This document shows, piece by piece, positions 35,319 through 44,250 of a DNA stretch of 64,000 bases; position 1 is the stretch's first letter; every line of letters begins with the position of its first letter. Origin of the DNA: Xanthomarina arctica (GTDB taxonomy: Bacteria > Bacteroidota > Bacteroidia > Flavobacteriales > Flavobacteriaceae); the NCBI RefSeq assembly GCF_014638915.1, contig NZ_BMFQ01000002.1, positions 744,001 through 808,000 of the forward strand. Reading direction: 5' to 3'. The notes under the pieces are model-generated. The model was not told the origin of the DNA, searched no databases, and worked only from the letters and a program-made list of their open reading frames with translations. A program made the position numbers and the translations under genes.

Positions 35319-35708
35319 TTATTTTATTCGATCCTTAACGTATTCTAATTTACTTTTACCATGAGGTGCTGGTTTACCATCGTCTCCTAGATTAACCATA
35401 ACAATATTTTCGACAGTTAAAATAGTTTCACGTGTCATTTTATTACGTGCTTCACAATTTAATGTAATAGAAGTTTTTCCAAATTTTACTACACTCATTC
35501 CTAATTCAACAATGTCGCCTTGTTTAGCAGAACTATTAAAATTAATTTCAGAGATATACTTGGTTACAATTTTAGAATTTTCTAATTGAATATTGGTATA
35601 TAAAGCCGCTTCTTCGTCAATCCAAGCTAATAAACGACCTCCAAACAAGGTGCCATTTGGATTTAAATCTTCTGGTTTTACCCATTTTCTTGTGTGAAAT
35701 CTCATCAT
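35319..35708 (-). CDS. Acyl-CoA thioesterase, hotdog fold (YciA/BFIT type)
   Basis: A single-hotdog thioesterase of 129 residues. The conserved LNPNGTLFGGRLLAWIDEEAA carries the catalytic Asn and Asp/Glu, and FNSSAKQGDIVELGMSVVKFGKTSITLNCEA is the second family block. It releases free fatty acids from CoA. A longer reading frame begins at a TTG at 35735, but that TTG is part of the -7 element, so I chose ATG 35708 (the next ATG, 35705, is equally possible). Confidence 0.88.
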   Translation of the reverse strand: MMRFHTRKWVKPEDLNPNGTLFGGRLLAWIDEEAALYTNIQLENSKIVTKYISEINFNSSAKQGDIVELGMSVVKFGKTSITLNCEARNKMTRETILTVENIVMVNLGDDGKPAPHGKSKLEYVKDRIK

Positions 35709-35732
35709 AAGTTTTGTTTTTTTATTGATACT

Positions 35733-35740
35733 CAAAGATA
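35733..35740 (-). promoter_or_regulatory. Putative -7 element (TATCTTTG) of the thioesterase gene; decides the start codon
   Basis: The minus strand reads TATCTTTG, an exact match to the consensus. It ends in the TTG that would otherwise be the upstream start codon. With transcription starting about 7 bases later, translation must begin at the ATG pair at 35703-35708. Confidence 0.5.
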
Positions 35741-35891
35741 CCTTTTAATACGGTCATCTCCTTATAACCTGTATCATTAAGATTTATTTGAACATACGTT
35801 TTCTCTATTTGTTAATAACCTTGTTGATATTGAAAATCGCGATGTCAAAATATCCTGAGCATTATTTATAAATTTAAAAAAACTTATTAAA

Positions 35892-36293
35892 ATGAAAAGA
35901 TCCTCAGACCTTATAGCTTGTCGTCCTCAAATCTCTTCAATTACCTTTTCAGATTCCATGAGCGATGACGAACGTTTTCAAAATGCCACGTTAAGACCCA
36001 TAATCAAACTTCAAAACAATTTATTTATTGAAGTTTTTAAAAACTATGTAACCAAACATAAAAATGTGTTTTTTGGTTTAAGTCTTGAAAAGCAAATAGA
36101 TTATATAGAAAATGCCATTCAAAAGGACATGAAATTTAGAAACTCTTTAAAAGGAATGGTTATAGGGCAATTTACAGTTGAAGAATACCAACTTTACATT
36201 ACAAATTCTTCGACTTTAAATAAACGAATGATGCACCTTGTTAAGGAAAAATTAATTAGTAATATTCAAGTTTTTCATCCTATCTTTGTTTAA
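35892..36293 (+). CDS. Conserved protein of unknown function
   Basis: A 133-residue cytoplasmic protein without signal peptide or membrane helix. The N-terminus is basic and may be flexible. A helical central part (FRNSLKGMVIGQFTVEEYQLY) suggests a small helical domain. I recognise no functional motif. It is followed 3 bases later by the Gre-like gene, so the two probably form a unit. Confidence 0.75.
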   Translation: MKRSSDLIACRPQISSITFSDSMSDDERFQNATLRPIIKLQNNLFIEVFKNYVTKHKNVFFGLSLEKQIDYIENAIQKDMKFRNSLKGMVIGQFTVEEYQLYITNSSTLNKRMMHLVKEKLISNIQVFHPIFV

Positions 36294-36296
36294 GAT

Positions 36297-36743
36297 ATGA
36301 ATTTAAAAGAACAATTGTTACAAGCCTGTTATGGTTATGTAAACAAACGTATTGCTAGTTACAAAGGCGAAATAGAAACCATTAAGGAATCTATTGACAG
36401 CAACGATAAAAGCAATAACGAAGGTGACGATTCCGGTAGCGGAAAATTATTTAACGATTTAGAGTTGAATGCACAATATTTGAACGATGCAAATAAAATG
36501 CTTGATACTCTAAAAATGATTAATTCCAAAACAGTCAATACAGATGTTGTATTAGGCAGTTTGGTTAAAACCACTTCGAACAATTTTTTTATGTCCATAA
36601 GTATGGGCAAAATTGATATTGAAGATGTTACTTATTTTGGAATTTCTTTAAACGCTCCAATAGGTCAACTACTTAAAAACAAAGTCGTTGGAGACGCCAT
36701 TACTTTTAACGAAAATACTTTTACTATTACCGAAATTAAATAA
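36297..36743 (+). CDS. GreA/GreB C-terminal-like protein
   Basis: A 148-residue protein. A long N-terminal helical region (about 1-75, with an acidic low-complexity NDKSNNEGDDSG patch) precedes a C-terminal domain resembling the FKBP-like domain of transcript-cleavage factors GreA/GreB: VTYFGISLNAPIGQLLKNKVVGDAITF aligns with the SPLGKALLGKKVGD signature. The canonical coiled-coil tip acidic residues are not clearly recognisable, so it may bind RNA polymerase without cleavage activity. Its last 8 bases overlap the convergent DUF2461 gene. Confidence 0.72.
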   Translation: MNLKEQLLQACYGYVNKRIASYKGEIETIKESIDSNDKSNNEGDDSGSGKLFNDLELNAQYLNDANKMLDTLKMINSKTVNTDVVLGSLVKTTSNNFFMSISMGKIDIEDVTYFGISLNAPIGQLLKNKVVGDAITFNENTFTITEIK

Positions 36744-37413
36744 TAGATTCACCATTTAAATTAGTTGTAAGCACATCGCTCATATAATTAAAATATGGTC
36801 GAATGCTTTTGAATGCGCTATTGACATCTTCAAAAAACGATGCAGATAAAACCTCTTTATCTGTATAGTTTTTAGAAAATATGTATTGTTTTTTACGTAT
36901 TAAATCGATTGCTGGATGGTCTTTATCGAAATTTCTTGGAGCTGTTTTTAATTCGTCTCCAACAAAATCGCCCCAAACAGCGCTAATTTTTTTATTTGAA
37001 ATGATGTCTCTAATCTCAGTATCATCCATTTCAAATTCTTTTCTAATTCGAAGTAAATCGTCTTTGCTCGGTTCCCAAAAGCCAGTGGCTATAAAAGATT
37101 TATTATTAGGTTCCAGATGCAAATAATAACCTCCTCTTAATTCTGGTTTCTTTCTGTGAAACGAACCTCCAAAATGGTTTTTATAAGGTTGTTTGTTTTT
37201 TGAAAAACGCACATCTCGATAAATTCTAAAAATCTTCAGATTGTCAATATCATCATGGGTTCTTAACCCATCTAATACTGAATTATAAAAAGCTTTAGTT
37301 AGTTTTTCTACTTTTTTAAATTCACTCTTATTATCATTAAACCAGTCACGATTATTATTTTTTTCTAATTTATTTAGAAAATCGAAGATGTCTTTTGAAA
37401 CAGTAGCATTCAT
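36736..37413 (-). CDS. DUF2461 family protein
   Basis: A 225-residue soluble protein of family DUF2461 (TIGR02453). Diagnostic segments are LEKNNNRDWFNDNK, then the RIYRDVRFSKNKQPYKNHFGGSF block and GGYYLHLEPNNKSFIATGFW. The strong conservation of Arg, Tyr, His and Asp in the middle suggests an enzyme, but none has been shown. The 3' end overlaps the Gre-like gene by 8 bases on the opposite strand. Confidence 0.9.
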   Translation of the reverse strand: MNATVSKDIFDFLNKLEKNNNRDWFNDNKSEFKKVEKLTKAFYNSVLDGLRTHDDIDNLKIFRIYRDVRFSKNKQPYKNHFGGSFHRKKPELRGGYYLHLEPNNKSFIATGFWEPSKDDLLRIRKEFEMDDTEIRDIISNKKISAVWGDFVGDELKTAPRNFDKDHPAIDLIRKKQYIFSKNYTDKEVLSASFFEDVNSAFKSIRPYFNYMSDVLTTNLNGESII

Positions 37414-37440
37414 TATAAAAATATTTTGGTTAAAAGTACA

Positions 37441-37472
37441 AAAAAAGTCCTGCTATAAAGCAGAACTTTTTT
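37441..37472 (-). terminator. Terminator downstream of the small exported protein gene
   Basis: AAAAAAGTCCTGC (37441-37453) pairs with GCAGAACTTTTTT (37460-37472) with one internal mismatch, followed by a U-run. It lies 20 bases after the stop of the minus-strand gene at 37493. Confidence 0.75.
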
Positions 37473-37492
37473 AATTTGAAGTTTTTGAAATT

Positions 37493-38041
37493 TTATTTAG
37501 CTAAAGTAAAGATCTTCTTTGAAGTGGCTTTTTTACTTGTATCATAATACTCAACAACAAAATTACTATTGGCATCAAAGTATCCAATTCCATTGTAATT
37601 GTCTGATGTAAAAATATAGTTATTAGCTCTATTAGTAATTATACAGTTACCAAAATTTGGTTGCGCATCTGATCCAGTAATCAAGAAACCATTACTATTT
37701 TTTTTCAAAATATAATTAGTATTGTTATAATTATAGGTTACAGATTCAGATATAGAATCGTAATACGTATCTCTATCATCCTCTATTTCTACTGTTTGAG
37801 TTACTTTAGTAGGTGAGGCAACAATTTGCTGATTTACTTTATTTTTATCGCTAGAATCCAATTCAATGTCTTGCACCTCTCGAGTAGTTACTTTTACTTT
37901 TTGTTCAGTTACTTCCCTCCCATCATTTACAGTAATAATCTTAGTAGTTGTTTCTTCAGAGACATTTACGTTAACAGGTTTTTCCTGTGCAAAAAACACA
38001 GCTGGAGCCAAAAAGGCAATCATATATATTAATTTTTTCAT
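37493..38041 (-). CDS. Small exported protein of unknown function
   Basis: A 182-residue protein with a signal peptide (about 1-18, VFFA-Q). The mature part is rich in Thr, Val, Asp and Asn, with a charged and beta-strand-prone central region, and ends in FTLAK. No family recognised. It precedes the terminator at 37441-37472, and 48 bases separate it from the small acidic lipoprotein upstream on the same strand. Probably secreted or periplasmic. Confidence 0.72.
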   Translation of the reverse strand: MKKLIYMIAFLAPAVFFAQEKPVNVNVSEETTTKIITVNDGREVTEQKVKVTTREVQDIELDSSDKNKVNQQIVASPTKVTQTVEIEDDRDTYYDSISESVTYNYNNTNYILKKNSNGFLITGSDAQPNFGNCIITNRANNYIFTSDNYNGIGYFDANSNFVVEYYDTSKKATSKKIFTLAK

Positions 38042-38089
38042 TTTGATTTGATTTAAAGATTAGTAATAAATTAGTAAAGATTAAAAGGT

Positions 38090-38293
38090 TTAATTTCCGT
38101 CAAAGACATCTTCTACTTCGTCTGCCGCATTTTCAATTCCATCGCCAACATCATCTGCAACATCTTCAATATCATCTCCTACATCGTCTAACGTTTTTTC
38201 TACTTGGTTATCTGCTTTCTTTTCTTCTCTACAACCCATAAATACGGTTGATAAAGAAAATAACACAGCAAATATTAATAAGATTTTTTTCAT
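38090..38293 (-). CDS. Small acidic lipoprotein
   Basis: Only 67 residues: a lipoprotein signal peptide (lipobox ending at C21, MGC) and a very acidic mature part of about 46 residues. That part repeats a short unit of D/E-D-V-x-D-D-(V/I)-G-D, so it should form an amphipathic acidic helix. Pattern and size resemble small stress-induced entericidin-like or metal-buffering lipoproteins, but no function can be given. Likely co-transcribed with the next gene downstream. Confidence 0.75.
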   Translation of the reverse strand: MKKILLIFAVLFSLSTVFMGCREEKKADNQVEKTLDDVGDDIEDVADDVGDGIENAADEVEDVFDGN

Positions 38294-38436
38294 ATTTATA
38301 AATTTTAATGGTTAGCATTAATACTTGATTTTCAAATATCTACTATACAAATATGATATAATAAATCTGATTGAAATAACTTTTATGAAAACTAAATTAA
38401 CTCAAACAAATATTTAGTATCGCAAATCATATTCTT

Positions 38437-38940
38437 TTAAACTTCTAGTACATTTTCTTTTAGAGCATCTGTTGATTTCTTGCTCCATGCATCTAGCATC
38501 CAACTTGCTTTTTCAAGTTCTCGAATATAAGCTCCAATGAGATCTATGGTACCTTCGTCTGATACTGCATGACATTTTTCTATTACCAAATTCATTTGTT
38601 TTAAAAGTATGGTATGGTCGTTAATAGTTTCAGAAACCATTTCTCTATCTGTGAGCAAAGCAGAAGCCTCTTCAATGGAAGACACTTTTAAGTAATCGCT
38701 ATATTTACTCATTGGATGATATCTAAGTGTTAAGATACGCTCGGCAATATCATCTATTTTAACTCTTGCATCCGTATATAATTCTTCAAATTTATTGTGT
38801 AAATCGAAGAAATTCTCACCTAATATATTCCAATGATTGCTTCTTAGTTTTTGGTAGTATAAATGGTAATCCGCCAATAGCGTATTAAGTTCCACCACAA
38901 CTGGTAATAATTTTTCATCTTGCATGTTCAAATAACTCAT
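38437..38940 (-). CDS. dps: Dps family ferritin-like DNA-protecting protein
   Basis: A 167-residue four-helix-bundle protein that forms a dodecamer storing iron and protecting DNA from peroxide. The ferroxidase site residues are in HWNILGENFFDLHNKFEELYTDARVKIDDIAERI (His, Asp and Glu residues). The N-terminus is short and acidic rather than lysine-rich, so DNA condensation through an N-terminal tail is unlikely. No adjacent partner genes. Confidence 0.93.
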   Translation of the reverse strand: MSYLNMQDEKLLPVVVELNTLLADYHLYYQKLRSNHWNILGENFFDLHNKFEELYTDARVKIDDIAERILTLRYHPMSKYSDYLKVSSIEEASALLTDREMVSETINDHTILLKQMNLVIEKCHAVSDEGTIDLIGAYIRELEKASWMLDAWSKKSTDALKENVLEV

Positions 38941-39106
38941 AATTATATCTTGTTTTTTTGATTCGTATATCTACAAGCTATAGTTTGAGTTCAGAAAGTC
39001 AGATGATTTAACATGGTTTAACGGTTTTAAGTTTTTATTAACTTAAATTATGTTAAAGAAAACTCTAAATGTTAAAGAAATTAAGAAAAATTAAAGTCAA
39101 ATTGGG

Positions 39107-39889
39107 TTATTCGAATTCTATTTTATTAAGAATTAAGCCAGATGCAGGAGCAATATAATCCATGACTTCTATGCTTTCAGGCTTTAAAGAGTCTTGTATA
39201 TATTCTAAAGTAATATCTCCTCTTCCTAGTTTTATTAGAGCTCCCATAATCAATCTGATTTGGTTACGCATAAAACCTTGTCCTCTAACCCTAAGTAAAT
39301 AAGAAGTTTCTGGAAAGAAATTGGCAGTAAAGATTGTGTTTTCTACTATTTCGCAAGTTAAAATCTCTCGATTATAAATACCATTGTCTGTGGCTTTATA
39401 GCAATAGGTTTTAAAGTTGTGAAATCCTTCAAATAATTTAGCTCCTTGTTTCATGAGCTCAATATCAAGTTCCTGCAAAATAGTTGTCATAATCGGAGCA
39501 CAAAACGGATGAAACTTATCTCCATGAGCAAAAACATATAAATATTCTTTAGTTTTTGCACTGTTGATGATATTAAATTTCTCATCCACTTGTCTAATAG
39601 ACAGTGCTCGAATATCTTGTGGCAAGTTATGATTAAACAAGGCTAGAAATTCATTTAAATCTTCTAAAGGTTCGTAAACAAACAATTCGAAAGCCGCTTC
39701 TTCTGCAGAAACCATTGCATCTGTTCTGCCAGAGCCTAAGCTTTTGAATCTTTTTCCTTCAAAAATATAGTTAAGAGTTCTGTCTATCATTAAATGAACC
39801 GTTTTTAAATTGGGTTGTTTTTGCCAACCATGAAAACGGTAACCTAAATACTGAACTTTTAAAACGTAATAATATCTTTTATTGAACAC
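39107..39889 (-). CDS. truA: tRNA pseudouridine synthase, TruA family
   Basis: A 260-residue pseudouridine synthase acting on the anticodon arm of tRNAs. The catalytic aspartate is D57 in GSGRTDAMVSA. The conserved FHNFKTYC block lies near 157, and RGQGFMRNQIRLIMGALIKLGRG, near 204-226, binds RNA. The start codon is GTG (39889); the next ATG would remove the first strand of the fold. It lies 82 bases downstream of hisIE on the same strand and may be transcribed with the his operon by read-through. Confidence 0.88.
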   Translation of the reverse strand: MFNKRYYYVLKVQYLGYRFHGWQKQPNLKTVHLMIDRTLNYIFEGKRFKSLGSGRTDAMVSAEEAAFELFVYEPLEDLNEFLALFNHNLPQDIRALSIRQVDEKFNIINSAKTKEYLYVFAHGDKFHPFCAPIMTTILQELDIELMKQGAKLFEGFHNFKTYCYKATDNGIYNREILTCEIVENTIFTANFFPETSYLLRVRGQGFMRNQIRLIMGALIKLGRGDITLEYIQDSLKPESIEVMDYIAPASGLILNKIEFE

Positions 39890-39971
39890 CTAAACTTTAT
39901 TTTAATGCCGAAATTACAGCATTTAAAGTAACTAGCACCTTTTTATTTTTTTGAATTACAAATTAGAATTG

Positions 39972-40568
39972 CTAATGTCTCTTTTTTAATTCTTTAATAA
40001 CATCTTCCATTTGAAACCCTTTGGCCTGAAGCAAAATTAAATAGTGAAACAGCAAATCTGCACTTTCGCTGATAAAAAGATCGTCATTATCATCTTTAGC
40101 TTCTATAACAACCTCTACAGCTTCCTCTCCTACTTTTTGAGCAATTTTATTCATGCCTTTTTCAAATAAGGATGCCACATAAGAATCTTCTGAAGATGAA
40201 TTTTCTTTTCTATCTTTTATAATATCTTCAAGTTGAGAAATAAAACCGAAGGTCTGCGTATTATCTTCATTCCAACAAGTATCCGATCCTTTATGACACG
40301 TTGGCCCGCTAGGATTAACTTGTATCAGTAAGGTGTCGTTATCGCAATCTAGTTTTATATCAACCAAACTTAAATAGTTACCACTCTCCTCACCTTTGGT
40401 CCACAGTCTTTTTTTGCTTCTACTATAAAAAGTTACTTTATTTAATTCTTTTGTTTTATTGAAAGCCTCTTCATTCATATAGCCCAACATCAAAACATTT
40501 TTTGTTTGAACATCTTGAATAATGGCTGGTACTAATCCGTCTATATTTTTATTAAAATCTATTTTCAT
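39972..40568 (-). CDS. hisIE: Bifunctional phosphoribosyl-AMP cyclohydrolase / phosphoribosyl-ATP pyrophosphatase
   Basis: Steps 2 and 3 of histidine synthesis in one 198-residue polypeptide. HisI part (about 1-105): TFYSRSKKRLWTKGEESGN, then metal-binding residues in the DCDNDTLLIQV segment and the CHKGSDTCW cysteines. HisE part (about 106-198): the EKGMNKIAQKVGEEAVEVVIEAKDDN helix-bundle motif. Last gene of the operon; its start overlaps the hisF stop by one base. Confidence 0.95.
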   Translation of the reverse strand: MKIDFNKNIDGLVPAIIQDVQTKNVLMLGYMNEEAFNKTKELNKVTFYSRSKKRLWTKGEESGNYLSLVDIKLDCDNDTLLIQVNPSGPTCHKGSDTCWNEDNTQTFGFISQLEDIIKDRKENSSSEDSYVASLFEKGMNKIAQKVGEEAVEVVIEAKDDNDDLFISESADLLFHYLILLQAKGFQMEDVIKELKKRH

Positions 40569-41323
40569 TACAATCTCACTTCTATGTTATTCTTTTTTAA
40601 TTCATTTTTTAAATCATTAATAGCAATTTCACCAAAATGAAATACGCTGGCTGCTAATGCGGCATCTGATTTCCCGATAGTAAACGCATCTACAAAATGC
40701 TGCATCTTTCCTGCTCCACCAGATGCGATTATAGGAATATTAAGTTCTTCAGAAAGCTTTTTTAAAGCTTGATTTGCAAACCCGTTTTTTGTTCCATCGT
40801 TATTCATAGATGTAAATAATATTTCTCCTCCGCCACGAGTTTCAACTTCTTTTGCCCATTCGAATAAATCCAATTCTGTTGGAATACTTCCGCCAGCGAT
40901 ATGAACAAGCCATTTATCATCTATTAATTTAGCATCTATAGCAACCACGACACACTGACTTCCGAATTTTTCAGATAATTCATTAATTAAATCTGGACGT
41001 TTAATAGCCGAGGAATTAATAGAAATTTTATCTGCGCCACATTTTAAAAGAGCTTCGACATCTGCAACTGAGGAAATACCTCCTCCAACGGTAAATGGAA
41101 TATTTATTTGTTCGGCGACTTTTAAAACCAACTCTAACATGGTTTTCCGACCTTCAAGAGTGGCAGAAATATCTAAAAAAACTAATTCGTCTGCACCATT
41201 CATGGCATATTGTTTTGCTAACTCAACGGGATCTCCTGCATCTCTTAAATCGACAAAATTGATACCTTTAACGGTTCTACCGTTTTTGATATCCAAACAT
41301 GGAATAATTCTTTTTGTAAGCAT
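40568..41323 (-). CDS. hisF: Imidazole glycerol phosphate synthase, cyclase subunit
   Basis: A (beta/alpha)8 cyclase of 251 residues that uses ammonia from HisH to close the imidazole ring, giving IGP and AICAR. Catalytic residues D11 (PCLDIKNGR) and D130 (VVAIDAK) are in place. The duplicated half-barrel structure is typical. It begins one base after the hisA stop; the gene pair with hisH forms the heterodimer. Confidence 0.96.
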   Translation of the reverse strand: MLTKRIIPCLDIKNGRTVKGINFVDLRDAGDPVELAKQYAMNGADELVFLDISATLEGRKTMLELVLKVAEQINIPFTVGGGISSVADVEALLKCGADKISINSSAIKRPDLINELSEKFGSQCVVVAIDAKLIDDKWLVHIAGGSIPTELDLFEWAKEVETRGGGEILFTSMNNDGTKNGFANQALKKLSEELNIPIIASGGAGKMQHFVDAFTIGKSDAALAASVFHFGEIAINDLKNELKKNNIEVRL

Positions 41324-42055
41324 TTAAAAATGTGTTTCTAAATCCTTTAAACTAATTTTTCCTTCGTAAAAAGCTTTTCCAATAATAACAGCTTCACACC
41401 CCATATCTTCTAATAAATTAAGATCTTCTATACAAGAAACACCGCCAGACGCTATTAACTTAACAGACTGTCCATTGCTATTTGAGCAAGAATCTATAAT
41501 TTTTTTATACAAATCTAATGACGGTCCTTCAAGCATACCATCTTTGGAAATATCTGTACAAATGACATATTGGATGCTCTTTTTTTGATAATTTTGAATA
41601 AAAGGAATCACTTCTAAAGCACTTTCCTCCTGCCAACCGCTGATAGCAATTTTTTCATTCATACAATCGGCTCCAAGGATTATCTTGGTTCCTCCATATT
41701 TTTCAAGCCAACCTTCAAACATTTTGGTATTATTTACGGCTATACTTCCGCCTGTAATTTGTTTTGCACCGGAATTGAAAGCAATATGTAAATCCTCATT
41801 GGATCTGATTCCACCACCAAAATCAATTTTCAAATTGGTTTTGGAAGCTATTTGTTCTAGAACCTTGAAATTAACAATTTGCTCTGCTTTTGCGCCATCT
41901 AAATCTACTAAATGTAAATACTCAATACCTGCGGCTTCAAATTGCTTAGCCACTTCTAAAGGGCTTTCATTATATATTTTTTTTGTGCTATAATCTCCTT
42001 TTGTTAACCTTACGCACTTTCCGTCAATGATATCTATTGCTGGTATGATTCTCAT
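41324..42055 (-). CDS. hisA: ProFAR isomerase (HisA)
   Basis: A TIM-barrel isomerase of 243 residues catalysing the Amadori rearrangement of ProFAR to PRFAR. D8 in [14 protein letters not shown] is the catalytic base, and [12 protein letters not shown] holds the second Asp near 130. It is a homologue of HisF. Only one base separates it from hisF and one base from hisH. Confidence 0.96.
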   Translation of the reverse strand: MRIIPAIDIIDGKCVRLTKGDYSTKKIYNESPLEVAKQFEAAGIEYLHLVDLDGAKAEQIVNFKVLEQIASKTNLKIDFGGGIRSNEDLHIAFNSGAKQITGGSIAVNNTKMFEGWLEKYGGTKIILGADCMNEKIAISGWQEESALEVIPFIQNYQKKSIQYVICTDISKDGMLEGPSLDLYKKIIDSCSNSNGQSVKLIASGGVSCIEDLNLLEDMGCEAVIIGKAFYEGKISLKDLETHF

Positions 42056-42056
42056 A

Positions 42057-42638
42057 TTATAATTCTAAAAAATTTTTTAATAATTGTTCTCCTGCATAAC
42101 TACTTTTTTCTGGATGAAATTGAACTCCATAAAAATTGTCTTTTTGTAAGGCTGATGAATAGATTTGGGAATAATTAGTAGTTGCTATAGCTTCTGGGCA
42201 AATTTCGGCATAATAACTATGTACAAGATACATATATTCATTATCAGAAATGCCATTAAAAAGCTTAGATTTTAAATTAGTTACAGTGTTCCATCCCATT
42301 TGTGGAACTTTTACCTGATTTGAAAATTGTTTTACAGAAACATTAAAAACACCTAAACCTTTTGTGTTCCCTTCTTCTGTATCATTACAGAGCAATTGCA
42401 TTCCTAAACAAATGCCTAATACTGGCTGTTTAAGCTGTGGAATAACAATTTCCAAACCGCTTCTATTAAGCATTTCCATGGCACTTTTAGCTTGGCCTAC
42501 ACCAGGAAAAACAACTTTATCTGCTTTTAATATATCTTCCCGATTATTAGTTAAAACAGCATCTATCCCCAAACGTTTAAAAGCAAATTGGATGCTTTTA
42601 ATGTTTCCTGCTCCATAATCTAAAATGACTAAATTCAT
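42057..42638 (-). CDS. hisH: Imidazole glycerol phosphate synthase, glutamine amidotransferase subunit
   Basis: A class I glutamine amidotransferase of 193 residues that supplies ammonia to HisF. The nucleophile is C77 in GICLGMQLL; the FHPEKS segment near the C-terminus gives the His and Glu of the triad. The DYGAGN start and VVFPGVG oxyanion segment are typical. It follows hisB after a 111-base spacer that contains a palindromic repeat element (42651-42745). Confidence 0.96.
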   Translation of the reverse strand: MNLVILDYGAGNIKSIQFAFKRLGIDAVLTNNREDILKADKVVFPGVGQAKSAMEMLNRSGLEIVIPQLKQPVLGICLGMQLLCNDTEEGNTKGLGVFNVSVKQFSNQVKVPQMGWNTVTNLKSKLFNGISDNEYMYLVHSYYAEICPEAIATTNYSQIYSSALQKDNFYGVQFHPEKSSYAGEQLLKNFLEL

Positions 42639-42650
42639 ATAATAGTTTTT

Positions 42651-42745
42651 TTTGTCATTCAGAGCACCATGCCTGCCGGCAGGCAGGAAGCGAAGAATCC
42701 ATTAATACAGAGATTCTTCAGTCGTACCTCCTTCTGAATGACAAA
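42651..42745. repeat. REP-like palindromic element inserted between hisB and hisH
   Basis: TTTGTCATTCAG (42651-42662) and CTGAATGACAAA (42734-42745) are perfect 12-base terminal inverted repeats of a 95-base element. Inside are a perfect 16-base palindrome TGCCTGCCGGCAGGCA (42670-42685) and an 8-base inverted repeat GAAGAATC (42692-42699) / GATTCTTC (42712-42719). Such compact, non-coding, multi-palindrome units with GTCATTC ends look like REP/MITE elements. The element lies inside the his operon and would fold as RNA. Confidence 0.7.
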
Positions 42746-42749
42746 ATAT

Positions 42750-43883
42750 TTATAAAAGACCCTTTGTTGATGGTAAAATCATCTTATCCACATCTCGTTT
42801 TACAGCCATTTTAATTGCTTTTGCAAAGGTTTTAAAAATGGCCTCAATTTTATGATGTTCATTAATTCCTTCCGCTTTAATATTCAAGTTGCATTTGGCT
42901 CCATCTGTAAAAGATTTAAAGAAATGGTAAAACATTTCTGTTGGCATCTTCCCAATCATTTCGCGCTTAAATTCCGCATCCCAAACCAACCAGTTTCTTC
43001 CACCAAAATCAATAGCTACCTGAGCTAAACAGTCGTCCATGGGTAAACAAAACCCATAACGCTCAATCCCTAATTTGTTGCCTAAGGTAGTAGCAAAAAT
43101 CTCGCCTAAAGCAATAGCAGTATCTTCAATAGTGTGGTGTTCGTCAACTTCTAAATCGCCTTCAACCTTGATGTTTAAATCTAATTGTCCGTGTCTAGCT
43201 ATTTGATCCAACATATGGTCGAAAAAAGCAATTCCTGTATCTATGTTACTTTGTCCGGCACCGTCTAGATTCAAATCTATTTTAATCTTAGTTTCATTGG
43301 TATTTCGTTCTATAGAACCCCTTCTTTCCTCGGTTTTTAAGAATGAATAAATTTCTTTCCAACTATTAGTTTCTAAAGCGATATATGGATCTAATTCCTC
43401 TCTTTTAACTGTAATTTCATTGGTTCCTAGATTGGTGTTGTCATTTATAAAAATGCCTTTAGATCCTAAATTTCTAGCTAATTCGATATCAGTTAAACGA
43501 TCTCCAATGACAAACGAGTTTTCTAAATCGTATGCTTCTGAAAAATATTGCGTTAACAACCCTGTATTAGGTTTCCTAGTTGGCGCATTATCTTTTGCAA
43601 AAGTTCTATCAATAAATTGTTCTTTAAATGAAACACCTTCAGCTTGAAACGCTTTTAATATGAAATTGTGCACTGGCCAAAACGTGTTCTCAGGATATAC
43701 TTTAGTTCCCAAACCATCTTGATTGGTAATCATGACGATTTCAAAATCCAATTCCTTGGCTATACGACCTAAGTATTGAAACACGTTTGGATAAAATTCT
43801 AGTTTTTCAAACGAATCAATTTGTTCGTCTGCAGGTTCTTTTATAATGGTTCCATCTCTATCTATAAAAAGTACTTTTTTCAT
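42750..43883 (-). CDS. hisB: Bifunctional histidinol-phosphatase / imidazoleglycerol-phosphate dehydratase
   Basis: A 377-residue fusion enzyme for two steps of histidine synthesis. The N-terminal HAD phosphatase (about 1-170) has DRDGT (D8, D10) and the MITNQDGLG segment. The C-terminal dehydratase (about 182-377) shows metal-binding histidines in [26 protein letters not shown] and INEHHKIEA. The gene starts 43 bases downstream of the remains of a GIY-YIG gene that separates it from hisC. Confidence 0.96.
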   Translation of the reverse strand: MKKVLFIDRDGTIIKEPADEQIDSFEKLEFYPNVFQYLGRIAKELDFEIVMITNQDGLGTKVYPENTFWPVHNFILKAFQAEGVSFKEQFIDRTFAKDNAPTRKPNTGLLTQYFSEAYDLENSFVIGDRLTDIELARNLGSKGIFINDNTNLGTNEITVKREELDPYIALETNSWKEIYSFLKTEERRGSIERNTNETKIKIDLNLDGAGQSNIDTGIAFFDHMLDQIARHGQLDLNIKVEGDLEVDEHHTIEDTAIALGEIFATTLGNKLGIERYGFCLPMDDCLAQVAIDFGGRNWLVWDAEFKREMIGKMPTEMFYHFFKSFTDGAKCNLNIKAEGINEHHKIEAIFKTFAKAIKMAVKRDVDKMILPSTKGLL

Positions 43884-43902
43884 AATTAACTTGTTAATTA
43901 AC

Positions 43903-43919
43903 CCTGAACTAGTTTCAGG
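43903..43919. repeat. Left flanking palindrome of the GIY-YIG insertion
   Basis: CCTGAAC-TAGTTTCAGG is a near-palindrome sharing the CCTGAA/TTCAGG core with the sequence at 44251-44267 on the other side of the GIY-YIG pseudogene. It lies just inside the hisB side of the interrupted hisC-hisB junction. Confidence 0.45.
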
Positions 43920-43926
43920 ATCTTTT

Positions 43927-44214
43927 TTAATAATTTTCTAATGTTTCTTTATTAGGATTTGTAATCTTTATTAGGTTCCATTTCCAATCCTTATGCCAAT
44001 TCTTTAATTGTTTTTCTCTGTCTTTAGCGTCTTTTTTGGTTTCATACACTTCAAAATACACTAGATCCTGCACACTGTATTTTTTAGTAAATACAGCTCC
44101 TTTTCCTTACCTATGTTGTTCAATCCTAATCTTTAAATTTTCTGTATATCCAATATATAAAACAGTTCTGTTTTTATTTGTTAGTATATAACAGTAGAAT
44201 TTATCTGGCTCCAT
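43927..44214 (-). pseudogene. GIY-YIG endonuclease gene, broken by an in-frame stop codon
   Basis: On the minus strand, ATG at 44214 opens a 96-codon frame for a small GIY-YIG nuclease (UPF0213/YhbQ-like): FYCYILTN, LYIGYTENLKIRIEQH, FTKKY and REKQLKNW. Codon 36 (44109-44107) is TAA, where relatives have an amino acid between H-x and G-x-G. No other frameshift is visible, so a single base change probably inactivated it. It sits between hisC and hisB, breaking their spacing to 379 bases, and is flanked by two related palindromes (43903-43919 and 44251-44267). Most likely an inserted mobile nuclease gene of a kind repeated in Flavobacteriaceae genomes. Confidence 0.82.
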
Positions 44215-44250
44215 TTTTTTTTTTAAATCTATAATTTTATTATTAAGGCT

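Noticed and set aside
35709-35735. Nine extra N-terminal codons of the thioesterase starting with TTG
   Set aside because: The TTG is inside the probable promoter element, so these codons are unlikely to be transcribed, and family alignments start at the later ATG.
42670-42685. The 16-base palindrome in the his operon as a rho-independent terminator
   Set aside because: No U-run follows it, the downstream his genes are needed, and the flanking inverted ends fit a REP-like element better.
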